Below, in pieces: positions 1 to 7,631 of a stretch of DNA of 21,399 nt (its first letter is position 1; each line of letters opens with the position of its first letter). The notes below the pieces were generated by a model. That model did not search any database. It saw only the letters and a program-made list of their open reading frames with translations, and was not told the DNA's origin. The stretch spans positions 1 through 21,399 of the forward strand of contig JBJEQG010000054.1 of NCBI GenBank assembly GCA_051881635.1, read 5' to 3'. The translations under genes were made by a program, and so were the position numbers. Source of the DNA: JBJEQG01 sp051881635 (lineage in GTDB: Bacteria > Bacillota > Clostridia > Oscillospirales > Acutalibacteraceae).

Positions 1-611
1 TCGCCTTTTCTGTGCGGACCGTCAAGAATCATCTGGTCGCCTGTGTAAGCGTGGATTGTGGACATGATACCGCTCTGAATCGGAGCGTAGTCATTCAAAG
101 CCTTAGCCATAGGAGCAAGACAGTTTGTTGTGCAGGAAGCAGCAGAAATGATCTTGTCCTCTGTTGTCAAAGTCTTTTCATTTACGCTGAATACGATTGT
201 TTTGAGGTCATTGCCTGCCGGAGCAGAGATAACAACCTTCTTAGCACCTGCATCAATGTGAGCCTGGCTCTTTTCCTTAGAGCAGTAGAAACCTGTGCAT
301 TCAAGAACAACATCAACACCGATTTCGCCCCACGGAAGTTCGTTAGCCTTAGCCATAGCGTAGATTTTAAGTGTCTTACCGTCAACTGTGATTGTGCCGG
401 CCTCGTCATCAGCCTCTACTGTGTGGAGAGCCTCGCCGATTTTACCGCAATAGCCGCCCTGAGCTGTATCATACTTCAAGAGCTGAGCGAGCATTGAAGG
501 TTTTGTAAGGTCGTTGATAGCAACAACTTCATAACCCTCTGCACCAAACATCTGTCTGAAAGCAAGACGACCGATACGGCCGAAACCGTTAATAGCAACT
601 TTAACTGACAT
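1..611 (-). CDS. gap: Glyceraldehyde-3-phosphate dehydrogenase, type I (3' end outside window)
   Basis: NAD-dependent phosphorylating GAPDH of glycolysis, cytosolic, converting glyceraldehyde 3-phosphate to 1,3-bisphosphoglycerate. The first 203 codons are present. The N-terminal Rossmann motif INGFGRIGR starts near residue 7, and the catalytic motif SCTTNCLAP places the active-site cysteine at about residue 160. The rest of the catalytic domain lies beyond base 1. The ATG at 609-611 is preceded on the minus strand by a perfect AGGAGGT (619-625) seven bases away. Codon choice (many GCT, GTT, CTT and AAG codons) looks like that of a very highly expressed gene and differs from its neighbours. 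It has its own promoter and an AT-rich upstream region. Family assignment is certain; completeness cannot be judged here. Confidence 0.97.
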   Translation of the reverse strand, partial: MSVKVAINGFGRIGRLAFRQMFGAEGYEVVAINDLTKPSMLAQLLKYDTAQGGYCGKIGEALHTVEADDEAGTITVDGKTLKIYAMAKANELPWGEIGVDVVLECTGFYCSKEKSQAHIDAGAKKVVISAPAGNDLKTIVFSVNEKTLTTEDKIISAASCTTNCLAPMAKALNDYAPIQSGIMSTIHAYTGDQMILDGPHRKG

Positions 612-644
612 GGGAATTACCTCCTAAAAATTTACTACATGATT

Positions 645-673
645 ATTTTATAGCATTTTCGGCAAAAAAACAA
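645..673 (-). promoter_or_regulatory. Sigma-A promoter of gap
   Basis: On the minus strand, a -35 box TTGTTT (668-673) and a -10 box TAAAAT (645-650) are separated by exactly 17 bases and sit about 20 bases upstream of the gap ribosome binding site. The seven-T run in the -35/spacer junction is repeated in the dacF promoter. Confidence 0.7.
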
Positions 674-740
674 GTACTAATACAAAATTTACAGAATTTT
701 TTTCTGAAAAAAACAAAACGCATGAAAACACACACGATAG

Positions 741-770
741 TATGAGCGATTTATCAATAAATCATTCATA
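741..770. promoter_or_regulatory. 30-base near-palindrome upstream of gap (possible operator)
   Basis: TATGA and TCATA form the outer arms, and GATTTAT-CA-ATAAATC is a perfect inner palindrome at 748-763. Together they make 12 paired positions interrupted by one 2x2 mismatch. It lies about 70 bases upstream of the gap -35 box and downstream of the terminator of the preceding minus-strand operon. There is no T-run, so it is not an intrinsic terminator. A regulator site is an inference. Confidence 0.4.
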
Positions 771-803
771 ACGCATCATTTTTGCTTTTGGCAAGCATAA
801 AAT

Positions 804-834
804 AAAGGGAAAAGCGGTTCTCAGCTTTTCCCTT
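804..834 (-). terminator. Intrinsic terminator after the citrate synthase/membrane protein operon
   Basis: An 11-base-pair perfect stem (805-815 with 824-834) encloses an 8-base loop. On the minus strand it is followed by a T-rich stretch (TTTATTTTAT). It begins 7 bases after the stop codon of the membrane protein gene. Confidence 0.8.
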
Positions 835-841
835 GTTATGA

Positions 842-2035
842 CTAATCGTCAATTTCTTTAAGGAGATTATCAATCTCATCGTTGGACGAAGCGGTAATAA
901 TTTCCTTTTGAGTGAAAATAATATTTTCAGGTTTTGGTTCTGTCGGCTGAACAGTCGGTGCGGGTTCAGGAGTTTTTTCGGTTATAACGGCATGACGCAC
1001 ATTAGGTTCACTCGGCTTTTCTTCCTCAGCCTGTGGAGCGTCATTAGCTGTTGTTTTTTCTGTTGTGGCAGATTCATTTTCGATTTGAAGTTTTACGGAC
1101 GGTTTTACGGATTCGTTATTTGATTCCGTTTCAGGAATTTTTTGAATAACAATCGGTGTTTTTTCCTCTTGTTTCAATGCCTCCTGAACTTCCTCAGCAG
1201 AGGGTGTATCCGTTTCGTTTTCTTCCGGTTGCAACTGTTCGGGCGTATGGCTTTTTAATGCACCATACATCAAACATACGGCATAAAGGGCAATGGCAAT
1301 ATCGCCGACATACTGAACTATTGAACTGTCTGTCCAGGAATTTTTGATAACATTTTTTGTAATCATATCGGCAGTGCTGATTAGTGTACAAAGAACCATT
1401 GGTGTGCCGAAAACAAAGAGTTTAACGGGAGAACGCTTTTCGGGCAGCTCCGCAAAGTAAACCGATTGATGAAAGAAGAAAATTGCCATCAATGCAACGG
1501 CTACAATATCAAAGATTTCAGTATGACGAATTGCAAGTTTGGAGTATTCGGCATACAGCGTAACCAAACGGGAACAGAACCATAATGGTACACAAAGAGC
1601 CAATAGCTGTGTATTCTTCATCTTGTTGATTCCCGTAAACAAAATACAGTTTTCATACAGAAGAATAATACCGCCAAACAAAGAAATAAATATGGAAAGA
1701 ACATCGCCAAAAATAGAATCCGAACCCGCAGTAACTAATGTAATCACTTTCAGAGCAGAATTGCCAAGAATGGCAACTGTGGCAACAAAGCCGAAAATTG
1801 CGGCGGGTACATTTTTACTCACACGGTTGACGACAGGTTTCTTGTGGTCGCACATGGCAAGTATGATTGCGATAATCAGCATAAGCCCAATGCAGCTTGC
1901 CACGCATAATGTCGTCATATCCTCGCTGAGAAAAAAGTCTGTGGAACGGGCGGCAAAAATAGTTTGACACAGTTTAAGTCCTCCGCCGATTAAAAGCAGA
2001 ATAATCAGCGGAATACCTGTGTATTTAACCTTCAT
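842..2035 (-). CDS. Polytopic membrane protein with long acidic, proline-rich C-terminal tail, function unknown
   Basis: I do not recognise the family. The 397-residue product has an N-terminal half with about eight hydrophobic segments (roughly residues 7-29, 43-62, 79-100, 108-130, 142-162, 172-190, 206-226, 240-260). A hydrophilic tail of about 130 residues follows, rich in Glu, Pro and Thr and presumably disordered. The tail ends in a compact acidic, helix-prone motif, NDEIDNLLKEIDD, which looks like a short interaction motif. An AGGAG (2049-2053) lies 13 bases upstream of the ATG, somewhat far. The gene starts 55 bases after the citrate synthase stop with no terminator between them, so the two are probably co-transcribed. 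No catalytic or transporter signature is visible, and the role is unknown. Confidence 0.85.
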   Translation of the reverse strand: MKVKYTGIPLIILLLIGGGLKLCQTIFAARSTDFFLSEDMTTLCVASCIGLMLIIAIILAMCDHKKPVVNRVSKNVPAAIFGFVATVAILGNSALKVITLVTAGSDSIFGDVLSIFISLFGGIILLYENCILFTGINKMKNTQLLALCVPLWFCSRLVTLYAEYSKLAIRHTEIFDIVAVALMAIFFFHQSVYFAELPEKRSPVKLFVFGTPMVLCTLISTADMITKNVIKNSWTDSSIVQYVGDIAIALYAVCLMYGALKSHTPEQLQPEENETDTPSAEEVQEALKQEEKTPIVIQKIPETESNNESVKPSVKLQIENESATTEKTTANDAPQAEEEKPSEPNVRHAVITEKTPEPAPTVQPTEPKPENIIFTQKEIITASSNDEIDNLLKEIDD

Positions 2036-2090
2036 AAAATAACAACAACTCCTTTTTGCTTACCGCATTCCACGATTGATAAAGAAATTG

Positions 2091-3452
2091 TCAGGAACGG
2101 TCTGCGATAGGCGTATATTTAATAGTATGTATCATAGAGCGGTAAGCCGGACGAATGATACGGCCACCGTAGGTGACTTCCTCTATACGGTGAGCACACC
2201 AGCCGGCAACTCTGGATACAGCAAACAAAGGCGTAAACAAATCTCCGGAGATACCAAGCATATCATACACAAAGCCGGAGTAAAAGTCAACATTTGCACA
2301 AATTGTTTTTTCGGATTTTTTAATTTTATGGAAAACAACAGGTACTAAACGCTCTACTCTTTTGTACAGTTCAAATTCCGCTGTCATGTTCTTTTCAGTA
2401 GCGAGTTTTTCGGCTGTTCTCTTTAAAATAACGGCTCTCGGGTCGGATAATGTATAAATCGCATGACCGAAACCATAAATCAAGCCTGAACCGTCACCGG
2501 CTTCTTTGCGGATAATGCTTGAAAGGTAATTCATGATTTCTTCATCGTCCGTCCAATCCTTAACGCAGAATTTCAAGGCGTCCATCATTGCCTTAACACG
2601 CAAGTTTGCACCGCCGTGACGAGGACCTTTGAGAGAGCCGATAGCGGCGGCAATAGCGGAATAAGTATCCGTACCTGATGAGGAAAGCACACGGGTGGTA
2701 AATGTGGAGTTGTTACCGCCGCCATGCTCGGCATGGAGAATCATGCACAAATCCAACAGTTTTGCCTCAGTATCCGTATATTTCATGTCGGGGCGGATAG
2801 CACGAAGAATAGACTCACTTGTAGACAGTGAGGAATCATACGGGTGGAAGAACATACTTTCCTTGTCAAAATAACGGCGTTTAACCTGATAGGCATAAGT
2901 CATGATTGTTGGCAGTGAGGCAATCAGCTTAATTGACTGACGCATAACATTTTCAAGAGAAGTGCTGTCGGGATTATCGTCACAGGAGTAAAGAATAAGA
3001 ACCTCACGGGCAAGCTTATTCATAATATCCTTAGACGGGAATTTCATCATATCATCGGTAAAGGAGGCGGGGAGTTCACGACAGTACGCCAAAACATCTT
3101 TAAAGTGCTGTAAAGCATTTTTGCTCGGCAGACTGCCGAAAAGCAAAAGCCAGGCGGTTTCCTCAAACCCGAAACGGTTTTCTTCAATACAGGCATTGAC
3201 AATATCATTAACATCAATACCACGGTAAGTCAGTTTGCCCTTGTCCGGAATACGCTCGCCGTCAGCTATCAGGAAACCGTGAACATTACAAATGTTTGTC
3301 AGACCTGCCATAACGCCCGTACCGTCAGGGTTACGCAAGCCTCTTTTAACACCGTAAGTAGCATAGTCCTCAGGATTAAAACCGTTATTTTTGCGATATT
3401 CTTCGCACAGGTCAATCAGTATATCCTGAAATTCATTTGATTCGATTGTCAT
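2091..3452 (-). CDS. gltA: Citrate synthase
   Basis: Condenses acetyl-CoA and oxaloacetate to citrate (EC 2.3.3.-), cytosolic, entry to the oxidative TCA branch that feeds glutamate synthesis. The 453-residue product matches the longer citrate synthase form common in Clostridia. Visible motifs are HAEHGGGNNSTF (first active-site histidine region), LKGPRHGGAN, the signature GFGHAIYTLSDPRA with the second catalytic histidine, and VDFYSGFVYDMLG with the catalytic aspartate. The ATG at 3450-3452 is preceded by AAGGGG (about 9 bases). A near-consensus promoter lies upstream, and an unknown membrane protein gene follows. The related 2-methylcitrate synthases share these motifs, so substrate preference cannot be fixed from sequence alone. 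Confidence 0.95.
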   Translation of the reverse strand: MTIESNEFQDILIDLCEEYRKNNGFNPEDYATYGVKRGLRNPDGTGVMAGLTNICNVHGFLIADGERIPDKGKLTYRGIDVNDIVNACIEENRFGFEETAWLLLFGSLPSKNALQHFKDVLAYCRELPASFTDDMMKFPSKDIMNKLAREVLILYSCDDNPDSTSLENVMRQSIKLIASLPTIMTYAYQVKRRYFDKESMFFHPYDSSLSTSESILRAIRPDMKYTDTEAKLLDLCMILHAEHGGGNNSTFTTRVLSSSGTDTYSAIAAAIGSLKGPRHGGANLRVKAMMDALKFCVKDWTDDEEIMNYLSSIIRKEAGDGSGLIYGFGHAIYTLSDPRAVILKRTAEKLATEKNMTAEFELYKRVERLVPVVFHKIKKSEKTICANVDFYSGFVYDMLGISGDLFTPLFAVSRVAGWCAHRIEEVTYGGRIIRPAYRSMIHTIKYTPIADRS

Positions 3453-3509
3453 TGTTAAAGACCCCTTTGCAATATTTTCTACTTCCCTAAAAAAATTCCT
3501 TTTATAATT

Positions 3510-3538
3510 ATTTTAGCCCTATTTTAATATTGTGTCAA
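3510..3538 (-). promoter_or_regulatory. Sigma-A promoter of the citrate synthase operon
   Basis: On the minus strand, a perfect TTGACA (-35, 3533-3538), a 17-base spacer and TAAAAT (-10, 3510-3515) stand upstream of the gene. The rest of the divergent 3453-3740 interval is very AT-rich. I found no equally good promoter for the plus-strand spoIID gene there. Confidence 0.88.
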
Positions 3539-3740
3539 GAAATTGATTTTTTTTTGTAAGAGTTTATAAAAACTAATAGGCTTTTGAAATGAATATAGGT
3601 TATGTTCATGTGCAAATGGCATAATTTTTGCATAATCTTTGTTTCTAAATTTCAAAAACTTTTTAAAAATCAGAATTTTTACGCTTGATTTGCAATAATA
3701 AACAGTTCAGGTTTCATTTTTGAAAGGTGTTGTGATTGTA

Positions 3741-4781
3741 TTGAGAAAAGAAATTTTATATTGTTTTTCAATCGGTTTGTCCATGTTAATCCTGCCTTGT
3801 ATTTGTTTTGGGGCAAACCGAATGAACTTTGAAACCGCCCCTGATGAAAAAAGTATCACGAAAACAACGGTGTCCAAAACGGAAAGCCGTTATTCATCAA
3901 CGGAAAATACCGCCGTTTCCCAAAACACTTATGACAGCTTTAAGATTTTGGATACAAGTACGGGAACAGTGGTCACTGTTCCCGACAAAGAATTTTGTTA
4001 CGGAGCAGTTGTCGCCGAAATGCCGCCAAGTTTTGAAATCGAGGCATTAAAAGCCCAATGCGTGGCGGCATATACATATTTTTGTCGGGAAAGGGAGAAC
4101 AGCCGCCAAAATCCGTCTGAGGATTTGAAAGGTGCGGATTTTAAAGCGGATTTGTCAGAAGGACAATATTATATCAGTCAGGAAACACTAAAAGAAAAGT
4201 GGGGGAAACTATATGAAACCTCTTTTGAAAAAATAAAGACGGCGGTTGATGAAGTTTTCGGCAAAGTTTTGACTTATGAGGATGAGTTGATTATTTGTGC
4301 TTATCATGCGGTTTCGGGTGGCATGACGGAAGCCTGTGCCGATGTTTTCAGTGTGGATTTGCCGTATTTAACGGCGGTTGCAAGTCCTTATGACTGCAAC
4401 GCTCCCTCGTATCAGACAACGGAAACCTTTACGGCGGAGGAATTAAAGGATATTTTTCAATCCTATGACAGTGGGATTGATTTTTCGGAAAATCCAAAAG
4501 ATTGGCTTATAATCAAAAACCGTACCAACAGCGGTACGGTTACGGAAATTCAGGTCGGCAATAAAATTCTTGACGGGCAGAAAATCCGGACTTTGCTTTC
4601 ATTAAGGAGTGCTAATTTTGAAGTGGAATATAATGAAAACGAATTTGTTTTTACGGTGCGTGGTTATGGGCATGGTGTGGGAATGAGCCAATACGGTGCG
4701 GAATATATGGCACAACAGGGGGCGGATTATGAGGAAATATTAAAGCATTATTTTACGGGTGTTACCATAAGCACCATTTAG
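3741..4781 (+). CDS. spoIID: SpoIID/LytB-domain protein, likely stage II sporulation protein D
   Basis: SpoIID is a lytic transglycosylase of the DMP complex that trims denuded glycan strands during forespore engulfment. It is anchored in the mother-cell membrane. Here an N-terminal hydrophobic segment (about residues 5-25) acts as signal or anchor, followed by a low-complexity Ser/Thr linker. The SpoIID domain then shows AEMPPSF with the presumed catalytic glutamate at about residue 93, SGGMTEACADVF, PYLTAVASPYD, and the hallmark GYGHGVGMSQYGAEYMA near the C terminus. Start choice is uncertain. TTG at 3741 places AAAGGTG at a workable distance and gives a normal signal sequence; GTG at 3732 or TTG at 3720 are alternatives. 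No spoIIM or spoIIP neighbour is present. A germination or other LytB-type role is possible. Confidence 0.85.
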   Translation: MRKEILYCFSIGLSMLILPCICFGANRMNFETAPDEKSITKTTVSKTESRYSSTENTAVSQNTYDSFKILDTSTGTVVTVPDKEFCYGAVVAEMPPSFEIEALKAQCVAAYTYFCRERENSRQNPSEDLKGADFKADLSEGQYYISQETLKEKWGKLYETSFEKIKTAVDEVFGKVLTYEDELIICAYHAVSGGMTEACADVFSVDLPYLTAVASPYDCNAPSYQTTETFTAEELKDIFQSYDSGIDFSENPKDWLIIKNRTNSGTVTEIQVGNKILDGQKIRTLLSLRSANFEVEYNENEFVFTVRGYGHGVGMSQYGAEYMAQQGADYEEILKHYFTGVTISTI

Positions 4782-4790
4782 TAAATCTAT

Positions 4791-4828
4791 TAAGGGGAAA
4801 GTCTTTTTCGTTTAAGACTTTCCCCTTA
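4791..4828. terminator. Bidirectional terminator hairpin between spoIID and fakA
   Basis: A perfect 15-base-pair stem (4791-4805 with 4814-4828) encloses an 8-base loop, placed between the two convergent stop codons. U-tracts are weak on both sides, so termination strength rests mainly on the stem. Confidence 0.78.
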
Positions 4829-4835
4829 TGAGTGA

Positions 4836-6503
4836 TTATTCTACTGAAATAATGAAATAATAAATTGGTTGACCGCCATTAACAAGCGTGATTTCTATGT
4901 TATCGCTCACTTTGGATTGAATAGCCTCCAAAGCCTGTGAGGCTTGTTCTTCATTGATGTCCTCGCCGTAAATCAGTGTAATAAACGCCGTTTCACGGGT
5001 TACCATTTCTTTTGTCAGTTTTACGGCGGCTTTTACGGGGTCTTTCTCACGCAATTTCAGTTTACCGTTTTCCAAAGCGATAATCTCGCCCTCACGAATT
5101 TTCGTTGCACCAAATTCGGAATTGCGGGCGGCATAAGTAACCTGCCCTGTCTGAACATTCTTCATCGCTTGAAGCATAACTTCATGGTTCAATTCTGCCG
5201 TTGCATCGGCATCATAGGAAAGCAGTGCCGTCAATCCCTGCGGAATTGTGCGTGTCGGAATAATAATAACTTCTCTGTCCTTAACCAACGGAACAGCCTG
5301 TTCTGCCGCCATGATAATATTTTTGTTGTTCGGGAATACGAAAACAGTCTTAGCAGGTGTTGCCATGATTGCCTGATAAATGTCCTCTGTGCTTGGGTTC
5401 ATGCTCTGTCCGCCGCTGACAATTTGATTACAGCCCAAATCCCTGAATAAATCGGATAAACCTTCACCTGTGGCAACTGCAACAAAACCGATTTCCTCAG
5501 TCGGCTCAACAGGGGACAAATGCTCTTTTTTTGCGGCATTTTCGGCGGCTTTATTCTCGGCAGCCTTTTTGCGGTTTTGTTCTTTCATGTTTTCAACCTT
5601 AACCGTCAGAAGTTCACCGTACTTCAAAGCCAATTCCATAGCCTCACCGGGGTGTTCCGTATGAACATGGGTTTTAATAATATCGCTGTCTTCGGCAACA
5701 ACAACACAATCGCCGATTTTCTCCAAAGCCGTTCTTAACTCTGCCGGGCTTTCGTTACAGGATTTGGATTTACCTATAATAAATTCCGTACAATAGGTAT
5801 AAGTGATGTTGTCATCAAACTCAATCGCTGCTTTTTTGAAAAATTCATCATCGGCTGTATTGCCGAAATCCTTTGGCATATCTGCATCAATCATAATTCC
5901 ATCCCTCAACAAAGAAACCATACCGTCAAAAATTACACACAATCCCTTGCCGCCTGCATCAACAACACCTGCTTTTTTCAATACGGGGAGCTGTTCGGGA
6001 GTTTGTTTCAACGCCTCGTCAGCGGCGGCGGAAATGGCAGACAAAACAATAATCGGGTCTTTGTCTACCTCAGCGGCAGCCTGAGCCGCCTCACAGGCAC
6101 ATCTTGCAACAGTTAAAATTGTACCCTCTGTCGGATTCATAACCGCACCGTATGCTTTTTCAACGCCAACGCTCAAAGCATTAGCCAGAGCCGCACCGTC
6201 CAATTCATTCAGTTCAGTCGTACTGTCTGCAATACCACGAAACAGCAAAGACAGAATAACGCCGGAATTTCCCCTTGCCCCACGAAGCATGGCAGAAGCG
6301 GCAATTTTCAGAATATCACTGACAGATGTACTTGTAATCGGTTCTAATGCTGTTACGGCAGCCTGAATTGTTAGGGACATATTTGTACCTGTATCACCGT
6401 CAGGTACGGGGAAAATATTAAGGTCGTTAATCTCACTTTTTTGACGCATAATATTATTTGCCGCAGAAATAAGGGCATTTTTCAAACTCAGTCCATTTAT
6501 CAT
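4836..6503 (-). CDS. fakA: Fatty acid kinase subunit FakA (DhaL/DAK2 domain, YloV family)
   Basis: FakA phosphorylates fatty acids presented by FakB, giving acyl-phosphate for phospholipid synthesis. It is cytosolic and ATP-dependent. The 555-residue length is typical. The N-terminal DhaL-type kinase domain (about residues 1-200) carries the Mg-nucleotide loop NIFPVPDGDTGTNM and ARGNSGVILS. A middle domain follows (about 220-310), then a charged Lys/Glu/Ala-rich linker (about 310-330), and a C-terminal DegV-like domain ending NGGQPIYYFIISVE. The ATG at 6501-6503 has AAGGAAG 9 bases upstream. It lies 66 bases behind ymdB with no terminator between, so it is probably the second gene of that operon. 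The usual neighbour Asp23/YloU is absent, and no FakB gene is in the window. Confidence 0.93.
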   Translation of the reverse strand: MINGLSLKNALISAANNIMRQKSEINDLNIFPVPDGDTGTNMSLTIQAAVTALEPITSTSVSDILKIAASAMLRGARGNSGVILSLLFRGIADSTTELNELDGAALANALSVGVEKAYGAVMNPTEGTILTVARCACEAAQAAAEVDKDPIIVLSAISAAADEALKQTPEQLPVLKKAGVVDAGGKGLCVIFDGMVSLLRDGIMIDADMPKDFGNTADDEFFKKAAIEFDDNITYTYCTEFIIGKSKSCNESPAELRTALEKIGDCVVVAEDSDIIKTHVHTEHPGEAMELALKYGELLTVKVENMKEQNRKKAAENKAAENAAKKEHLSPVEPTEEIGFVAVATGEGLSDLFRDLGCNQIVSGGQSMNPSTEDIYQAIMATPAKTVFVFPNNKNIIMAAEQAVPLVKDREVIIIPTRTIPQGLTALLSYDADATAELNHEVMLQAMKNVQTGQVTYAARNSEFGATKIREGEIIALENGKLKLREKDPVKAAVKLTKEMVTRETAFITLIYGEDINEEQASQALEAIQSKVSDNIEITLVNGGQPIYYFIISVE

Positions 6504-6569
6504 AAAAGTACACTTCCTTATGAAATTTATATAAATAAAAAACTTTTGCTGTTTCTGTTAATTGAATAT

Positions 6570-7340
6570 TCAACGGATTTCCATGCGTTCAACATTAACG
6601 GTTTTTCCGCTTTTTTCGTCAATATCGAAAATAATGCAGTCCATTTTGCAGTCACCGCTTGCCAAATCAAATCGCACAGGCATTTTTTCCCGAAACTTTT
6701 TGACAGCCAATTCCGGCTTTACGCCTAAAACGGAATGAATCGGCCCTGTCATGCCGACATCGGTAATATAGCCTGTTCCATTCGGCAAAATCGTTTCATC
6801 TGCCGTTTGAACATGTGTATGTGTGCCGAACATTGCCGAGATTTTGCCGTCAAGATAATATCCCATTGCAATTTTTTCGGCGGTCGCCTCAGCATGAAAA
6901 TCCAAAATTGTAATTTTTGTTGGTTCTTCTTCCAAAAGGCGGTCAATCGTTTGATAGGGGTCAAGCAGCATATCCATATACATCTGTCCCATAAGGTTAA
7001 TAACTTTAACCTGTATGCGTCCCATATCAAAAATGGTCATGCCTTTTCCGGGAGTTGTACCGTCAGGATAATTGGCAGGACGAATTAAATACGGTTCACG
7101 GTCAAAAACCGGATAGCTTTCCTTGCGGCGGAATGTATGATTACCAGCCGTAATAATATCTGCACCGCTCTGAAAAATATACTCTATTGAAGCCGGAGTC
7201 AAACCGTTGCCGTCTGCCGAGTTTTCGCCGTTGGCAATAACAAGGTCAATGCTTTTCAGTTTTTTGAGAGTCGGAAGTTTTGACCGCAAAAAGTTACAGC
7301 CGATTGAACCTACAATATCCCCGATAGCCATTATACGCAA
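6570..7340 (-). CDS. ymdB: YmdB-family 2',3'-cyclic-nucleotide phosphodiesterase (calcineurin-like)
   Basis: YmdB-type metallophosphoesterases hydrolyse 2',3'-cyclic nucleotides and in Bacillus influence RNA turnover and the choice between motility and biofilm. The motifs run in order: GDIVG (D8), NGENS (E39, N40, the conserved catalytic pair), AGNHTF (N67, H68), DFHAEATAEK, and GTHTHVQTADE with two metal-binding histidines. Its 256 residues are close to the family norm of about 265. The start is a TTG at 7338-7340 giving MRIMAIGD, which aligns with the family start MRILFIGD. GGTGAT lies 8-9 bases upstream, and no in-frame ATG fits as well. In many Firmicutes ymdB follows rny (RNase Y); here rny is absent and the gene heads a transcript that also contains fakA. 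Confidence 0.92.
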   Translation of the reverse strand: MRIMAIGDIVGSIGCNFLRSKLPTLKKLKSIDLVIANGENSADGNGLTPASIEYIFQSGADIITAGNHTFRRKESYPVFDREPYLIRPANYPDGTTPGKGMTIFDMGRIQVKVINLMGQMYMDMLLDPYQTIDRLLEEEPTKITILDFHAEATAEKIAMGYYLDGKISAMFGTHTHVQTADETILPNGTGYITDVGMTGPIHSVLGVKPELAVKKFREKMPVRFDLASGDCKMDCIIFDIDEKSGKTVNVERMEIR

Positions 7341-7408
7341 ATTTTTTCATCACCGTTTCCGATTATATTTTTTAAAAAAGAGCTTATGAAATTTTATATT
7401 ATTTAAAT

Positions 7409-7437
7409 AGTTTACAATATTTTGTGCAATTTGTCAA
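7409..7437 (-). promoter_or_regulatory. Sigma-A promoter of the ymdB-fakA operon
   Basis: On the minus strand, a perfect TTGACA (7432-7437), a 17-base spacer and TAAACT (7409-7414) lie about 70 bases upstream of the ymdB start, in an otherwise very AT-rich stretch. Confidence 0.82.
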
Positions 7438-7520
7438 TATTTTTTTGAAATTCATAAAAATTTTATCATCTTTATATATTCACTTTCGGATTGATGATGT
7501 AATCCGATTTATGATAAAAC

Positions 7521-7564
7521 AAAAAAACAAGGTGCAATCCTGACGGAATAGTCCAGACTGCACC
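7521..7564 (-). terminator. Intrinsic terminator of the phosphoesterase/cysteine-rich protein operon
   Basis: GGTGCA (7531-7536) pairs with TGCACC (7559-7564), with further inner pairing. On the minus strand the stem is followed directly by TTGTTTTTTTG. It sits about 68 bases after the stop of the 7632-8468 gene, and upstream of the ymdB promoter. Confidence 0.75.
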
Positions 7565-7631
7565 GACTGTAATTATCTTTGTTTTTTAAACTTTTGTTTA
7601 ACATAAAGACGGGATTTCAAAGCCACTGCTA

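Noticed and set aside
12..497. 161-residue plus-strand reading frame at the window start
   Set aside because: It is antisense to gap, whose motifs (GFGRIGR, SCTTNCLAP) and perfect ribosome binding site are clear.
692..706. CAGAA/TTCTG hairpin near the gap promoter
   Set aside because: It is only five pairs in homopolymer-rich DNA, likely by chance and with no T-run in a useful direction.
3600..3700. Possible sigma-E promoter upstream of spoIID
   Set aside because: Several CATAAT-like boxes occur, but no matching -35 element at the proper distance could be defended in such AT-rich sequence.
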